Origin: Acidimicrobiia bacterium
Lineage (GTDB): Bacteria > Actinomycetota > Acidimicrobiia > IMCC26256 > PALSA-555
Reading direction: 5' to 3'
Length of the DNA stretch: 43,548 bases
NCBI GenBank assembly: GCA_009694435.1
Contig: SHUY01000007.1
Span: forward strand, 1-43,548
Part shown: in pieces, positions 39,839 to 43,548 of the stretch
How the letters are laid out: every line of letters starts with the position of its first letter
How positions within the stretch are numbered: the stretch's first letter is position 1
The notes under the pieces: model-generated
The model's input: the letters and a program-made list of their open reading frames with translations, nothing else
Databases searched by the model: none
What the model was told of the DNA's origin: nothing
Position numbers and translations under genes: made by a program

Positions 39839-40769
39839 CTTTGGCGGCGGACCATGACCCAATTTTTAGAAGTTCCTGCCAGTCGATTACTTCGGCTCGG
39901 ATAAATCCGCGCTGCAGATCGGAGTGAATAGCGCCCGCACATTCGGGCGCCATTGCTCCCGTACGAAAAGTCCACGCGCGTGATTCTTCTTCGCCGGTAG
40001 TCAAAAAAGTGGAGCGGCCAAGCAATTCGAGAGCTTGGCGAGCCAGTCGGGGGACAACGCTTTCGGGAATACCTAAGTCGGCTAATAATTCTGCCCGCGC
40101 TACTCCACTAGTGGCGACGACATCGGGATCAGATTCAAGTTCGATGCAAACTGATAATGCTTCGGGAATACCTAAGTCGGTTTCGGCCAATTGGTCTAAG
40201 CCAATATTTACCACGAGGAGAGTTGGTTTATTGGTTAACAAAAAAGCTGGGGTGAGCAGGTCGCACTCCGCGGGAGTTAAGTCGCTGCGATAAATGGGGG
40301 TTCCGGCGGATAGAACTTCTTCCGCTCTACTCAGGGCGGCGATTTCGGCCGCAAGAGATTTGTCACCCTTAGCGGCCCGTTGCTGTTTTGCTAAACGATT
40401 CTCTACCGTGCCCAGATCGGCCAAGATGAGTTCTTCTTCGATCGCAGTGCGTTCTTGGGCGGGGTCGTGCCCCTCATCGGCCCGCACCACCATCATCAGC
40501 GCGTCGCAGTCGCGCACGCCACCCAACAAACGGCTACCCAGACCTTTACCAGCTTCGGTGGAGAGGCCCGGCAAGTAAGCGATCTGAAATGTGGCGGGTA
40601 CCACTTGACGCGACTTGGACATAGCGGCCAACTGTTCGAGTCGCTCGTCCGGGCTGGCCACTACTCCGAGTACCTTTTCAGAAGCGGTACTGGCGTCGAG
40701 TCCGGTTAGCGCGATAAAAAGCCCCGCGTGACCAGAATCGGCGAGACCGAGGAGACCAAGATGTTCCAT
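39759..40769 (-). CDS. YchF/DUF933-family protein with degenerate GTPase domain and intact TGS-like C-terminus
   Basis: C-term SRAWTFRTGAMAPECAGAIHSDLQRGFIRAEVIDWQELLKIGSWSAAKDVGKLRVEGKDYEVLDGEVLEIRFNI is YchF TGS; N-term MEHLGLLGLADSGHAGLFIALTG aligns with the YchF P-loop region but lacks GKST. Confidence 0.88.
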   Translation of the reverse strand: MEHLGLLGLADSGHAGLFIALTGLDASTASEKVLGVVASPDERLEQLAAMSKSRQVVPATFQIAYLPGLSTEAGKGLGSRLLGGVRDCDALMMVVRADEGHDPAQERTAIEEELILADLGTVENRLAKQQRAAKGDKSLAAEIAALSRAEEVLSAGTPIYRSDLTPAECDLLTPAFLLTNKPTLLVVNIGLDQLAETDLGIPEALSVCIELESDPDVVATSGVARAELLADLGIPESVVPRLARQALELLGRSTFLTTGEEESRAWTFRTGAMAPECAGAIHSDLQRGFIRAEVIDWQELLKIGSWSAAKDVGKLRVEGKDYEVLDGEVLEIRFNI

Positions 40770-40847
40770 GACTAATGAGGATACGGTGCCGAGCACCACC
40801 ACCGAGTGTTGAGCCAGAATCCCTAACCCCACCCCAAGGAGGAAGCC

Positions 40848-41300
40848 GTGAGCGACTGGTCGCAAGAAAGTATCGTCGATCGCCTCGAAATTGAGGCCTT
40901 AGTAAGGAAATACGCGTGGGCGATAGACCACAGAAACTTTGATGAGCTCGATGATGTTTTCACTCCCGACGCGGTTCTCGATTACACCACCGCGGGGGGC
41001 ATTAAAGGGGCTTACCCTGAGGTCAAAGCGTGGCTCGCGGGCGTGCTCCCGGGGTTCCCCGCTTACCAACATTTGGTTACCAACACCGAGGTCACTTTGG
41101 CGGGTGACTTGGCTAGCGCCCGCTCGGCTTTTTATAACCCGATGGGACACGACCGGCCCGATAAAACTCGGGCCTACTTTTTTTGTGGCGGCGAATACCA
41201 CGACCAGCTAATACGCACTGGATCGGGGTGGAGAATTTCTAATCGCTTTGAGCAAACCGTTTGGATGGACGGCGAATTTCCTGGTGCGCTACCCGCTTAG
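40848..41300 (+). CDS. Nuclear transport factor 2 / SnoaL-like protein
   Basis: GTG start with upstream AAGGAGG; IVDRLEIEALVRKYAWAIDHRNFDELDDVFTPDAVLDYT pattern. Confidence 0.88.
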   Translation: MSDWSQESIVDRLEIEALVRKYAWAIDHRNFDELDDVFTPDAVLDYTTAGGIKGAYPEVKAWLAGVLPGFPAYQHLVTNTEVTLAGDLASARSAFYNPMGHDRPDKTRAYFFCGGEYHDQLIRTGSGWRISNRFEQTVWMDGEFPGALPA

Positions 41301-42526
41301 ACGCAAGTTCCAGCGATTAAGTTGCCGGGCTGCACCACGCCCACCCCACTTGGAGTTGTAAACCCAGTAACGCCAGCCGACATTGTGGAGCGCAAACGCG
41401 CCAACACACTCGCGGGAGCGAGCAGGGGGCACTTTTGTAACAACAACGCCACGCTGGCTGCAACTACCGGGCTGGCCATTGAGGTGCCCGACATTGCTCC
41501 GTAACCAAGGTTGCGCAAAGTAGAAAGGATCGTTGACCCGGGCGCGGCGATGTCAATCGTTACGCCCCGATTGGAATAACTTGCGATTCCCCCAGTTCCA
41601 TCGATTGCCCCCACGCCAATGGCACTGTCGTACGCTCCGGGATACAAAGGCGACAAACTGGCTGAGTTGCCGGCCGCAGCTACGACCGTTACTCCGTCCT
41701 TGACGGCCGCGTCTACTGCGGCTTGGAGCACGGGATCATTGCCCGTAGAACCCAAACTCATGTTTATTACTTTGGCTCCGTTGTTTTTTGCCCAAAGCAC
41801 TCCGGCGGCCACGACCGAAGTTGAGCCCGACCCGCACGAATCTAAAACTCGTACGGGCAAAATAGTGGCGAGAGGCGAGCCCCCCACTACGCCAATGGCG
41901 TTATCGGCGGCGGCGATGATGCCGGCAACGTGGGTGCCGTGGCCGTAGAGGTCGGTAGTTCCTCCGGCGATGTCGGGGTCAGCAATAAAGTCCCGCCCGG
42001 TTATCACTTGACCGACTAAGTCGGGGTGGTCGGCTTGTACGCCGGTGTCGATAACCGCCACCTTTATTCCGGTGCCGTCGGCCGTCGGCCACGCGCTAGT
42101 GAATTGATTTTTTACTGGGCCGTAACCTATCGGGGTCAGATTAGTATCTCCCCACTGTTTTGAGTAATCAGGGTCGTTGTTCGGATTGACTACGAGAGCG
42201 CGCACCGGCTGGTCGGGGCCAACCGCGATTACGTCACCACTGATTTCGAGCTGTGCCACTTGCGCGGCAACCAAAGCGGGACTGTTGGCTTCGAAAGTAA
42301 CTATTTCGTCTTGGCCAGTGGGGGTTTCGACGTAAGCCGCGTAATCGTTGGCCGCAGGCGTGGAATTAGCGGTACAGGCAACCTTGGCTCTAGTGGTGGT
42401 AGTCGTAGTAGTGGGAATGGGAGTGCAGGCGGCGCCGAGGACGAGAACCATTGCCACCCCGGCGTAGCGAATCGAGTCAGAGCGGCTCCTCACTGCTCTC
42501 CTGGGGACACGAAAAAATCTATCCAT
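41297..42526 (-). CDS. S8 family (subtilisin-like) serine peptidase, predicted lipoprotein
   Basis: Lipobox-like LGAAC then Thr run; VIDTGVQADHPDL, GHGTHVAGIIAA, SGTSMASPVVAAS catalytic motifs. Confidence 0.93.
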   Translation of the reverse strand: MDRFFRVPRRAVRSRSDSIRYAGVAMVLVLGAACTPIPTTTTTTTRAKVACTANSTPAANDYAAYVETPTGQDEIVTFEANSPALVAAQVAQLEISGDVIAVGPDQPVRALVVNPNNDPDYSKQWGDTNLTPIGYGPVKNQFTSAWPTADGTGIKVAVIDTGVQADHPDLVGQVITGRDFIADPDIAGGTTDLYGHGTHVAGIIAAADNAIGVVGGSPLATILPVRVLDSCGSGSTSVVAAGVLWAKNNGAKVINMSLGSTGNDPVLQAAVDAAVKDGVTVVAAAGNSASLSPLYPGAYDSAIGVGAIDGTGGIASYSNRGVTIDIAAPGSTILSTLRNLGYGAMSGTSMASPVVAASVALLLQKCPLLAPASVLARLRSTMSAGVTGFTTPSGVGVVQPGNLIAGTCV

Positions 42527-42591
42527 AAGCACAGTTAATTCTACTGGCTGCGACCTCTCGTTTGAACGTCGTCTAGGAACGGTGATGGGCG

Positions 42592-42660
42592 CTAATCGCC
42601 ACGGTTGTAGTTCACGACGATGACGCTCGCGAGCGGTGCCGCAGCCTCGGAGGAGCTCAG
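42592..42660 (-). pseudogene. Truncated 5' fragment of a family-2 glycosyltransferase
   Basis: Frame reads SSSEAAAPLASVIVVNYNRGD* ; SVIVVNYN is the GT2 N-terminal signature, terminated by TAG right after it. Start not determined. Confidence 0.5.
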
Positions 42661-43547
42661 GTCACGGCATCTCGCACATCTCGGCAGAGGAAGCGTAAGG
42701 GAAATCCGTTGGTCGGAATCACGACGGTGCGTGCCGCGGTCGCTCGACAACGGCGCGCGCCGGCAACGAGCTCGGCTCGCCACTCGGGACCGGCGGAGCG
42801 GGAGTTGAGCGCGGGAAATGCGAAGACGACTTGCGCCACGAACAGCAGCGCCAGTCCCCCCACGGCCGCGCGCCGGGCACTTTCAGAGAAGCGCGCCGCG
42901 TCCACCATGATGAATATTCCGCTCAGGAGCAGGAGTACGGAGAGACCCGCATAACGGGATCCGTTTGAGACCCACACGTGATCGAAGGGCACCATTCCCA
43001 GGCTTCCACGAACCACGAGAGGAAAGAAGAACATGACGAATGCGTAGATTACGGCGATCCCGCCCAACCAACGCGCGCGCGCGGTCGCGAACACGAACAA
43101 CGCGACGACGACGCAGGAGACCACTACGGAGATCGGGAGCAGGACCGAATAGCCGGATTGCTCGAACAGTTCCTTGGCCCAGTTCTCGCCGACCGCAGTG
43201 TTGGCAAGCACGCGGGTGGCAAACAGTCTCAGCAGCCCCAGACTGAGGTCCCTCTCGTCGTTGCCGGCGATAGGGCTCGAGTCGGATACCCACATGACCA
43301 ACTGGAAAAGGGCGGCGGTGGCGAATGCACCTACGACGACGGCCTGGGCTCGTGTCCGACGGGTCCAGAGTGCCCATGCGGCAAGGGGGAGGAAGAGCAA
43401 CGTGAGCCCGGACGAAGCGGCACCAATGAACGCGACCGCACCACCGAGGAGAATGTCAGCGCGGGTGCGTGGCTCCCGGACCAGTGCCCAAAAGCACGCA
43501 AACGCGAGGGGCCAGATGACATTAGTGATGTTGGCGAGATTCTCAAA
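42657..43547 (-). CDS. Polytopic membrane protein, 5'-partial (possible glycan-assembly or GT-C-like protein)
   Basis: Frame is open through the window end: FENLANITNVIWPLAFACFWALVREPRTRADILLGGAVAFIGAASSGLTLLFLPLAAWALW...; repeated hydrophobic segments. Confidence 0.7.
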   Translation of the reverse strand, partial: FENLANITNVIWPLAFACFWALVREPRTRADILLGGAVAFIGAASSGLTLLFLPLAAWALWTRRTRAQAVVVGAFATAALFQLVMWVSDSSPIAGNDERDLSLGLLRLFATRVLANTAVGENWAKELFEQSGYSVLLPISVVVSCVVVALFVFATARARWLGGIAVIYAFVMFFFPLVVRGSLGMVPFDHVWVSNGSRYAGLSVLLLLSGIFIMVDAARFSESARRAAVGGLALLFVAQVVFAFPALNSRSAGPEWRAELVAGARRCRATAARTVVIPTNGFPLRFLCRDVRDAVT

Positions 43548-43548
43548 G

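Overview
The window looks like chromosomal DNA from an actinobacterium, probably an Acidimicrobiia-like lineage (inferred from gene content and order, not tested). About 45 protein genes, two tRNAs (Leu-TAA, Gln-TTG) and one 33-aa ribosomal-protein gene missing from the ORF track can be supported. The left half (1-18 kb) is a mosaic of catabolic, redox and housekeeping genes: CoA-ester lyase, MBL hydrolase, NlpC/P60, selD, LLM oxidoreductase, P450/CMD/HIBADH, MATE, enoyl-CoA hydratase, orn. From about 18.6 to 39.4 kb there is a long minus-strand housekeeping block (rsmI-metG-tatD-rpf-rsmA-ispE-[tRNA-Gln]-glmU-prs-rplY-pth-mfd-ppi-mazG-eno-ftsB-DUF501-ppx). It resembles the mycobacterial Rv1003-Rv1026 neighbourhood. 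No phage, transposon or CRISPR was seen. Points most worth a second look: a YchF/DUF933-family protein with all GTPase motifs degenerated; an alpha/beta-hydrolase fused to an active-site-bearing thioredoxin beside selD; an overlooked bS22-like 33-aa gene; a hypothetical CDS running into tRNA-Leu; an Rpf with a duplicated cytoplasmic motif; and a truncated GT2 gene at an apparent composition break near 42.59 kb (assembly chimera or island edge). I see no convincing complete novel multi-gene defence or mobile system.
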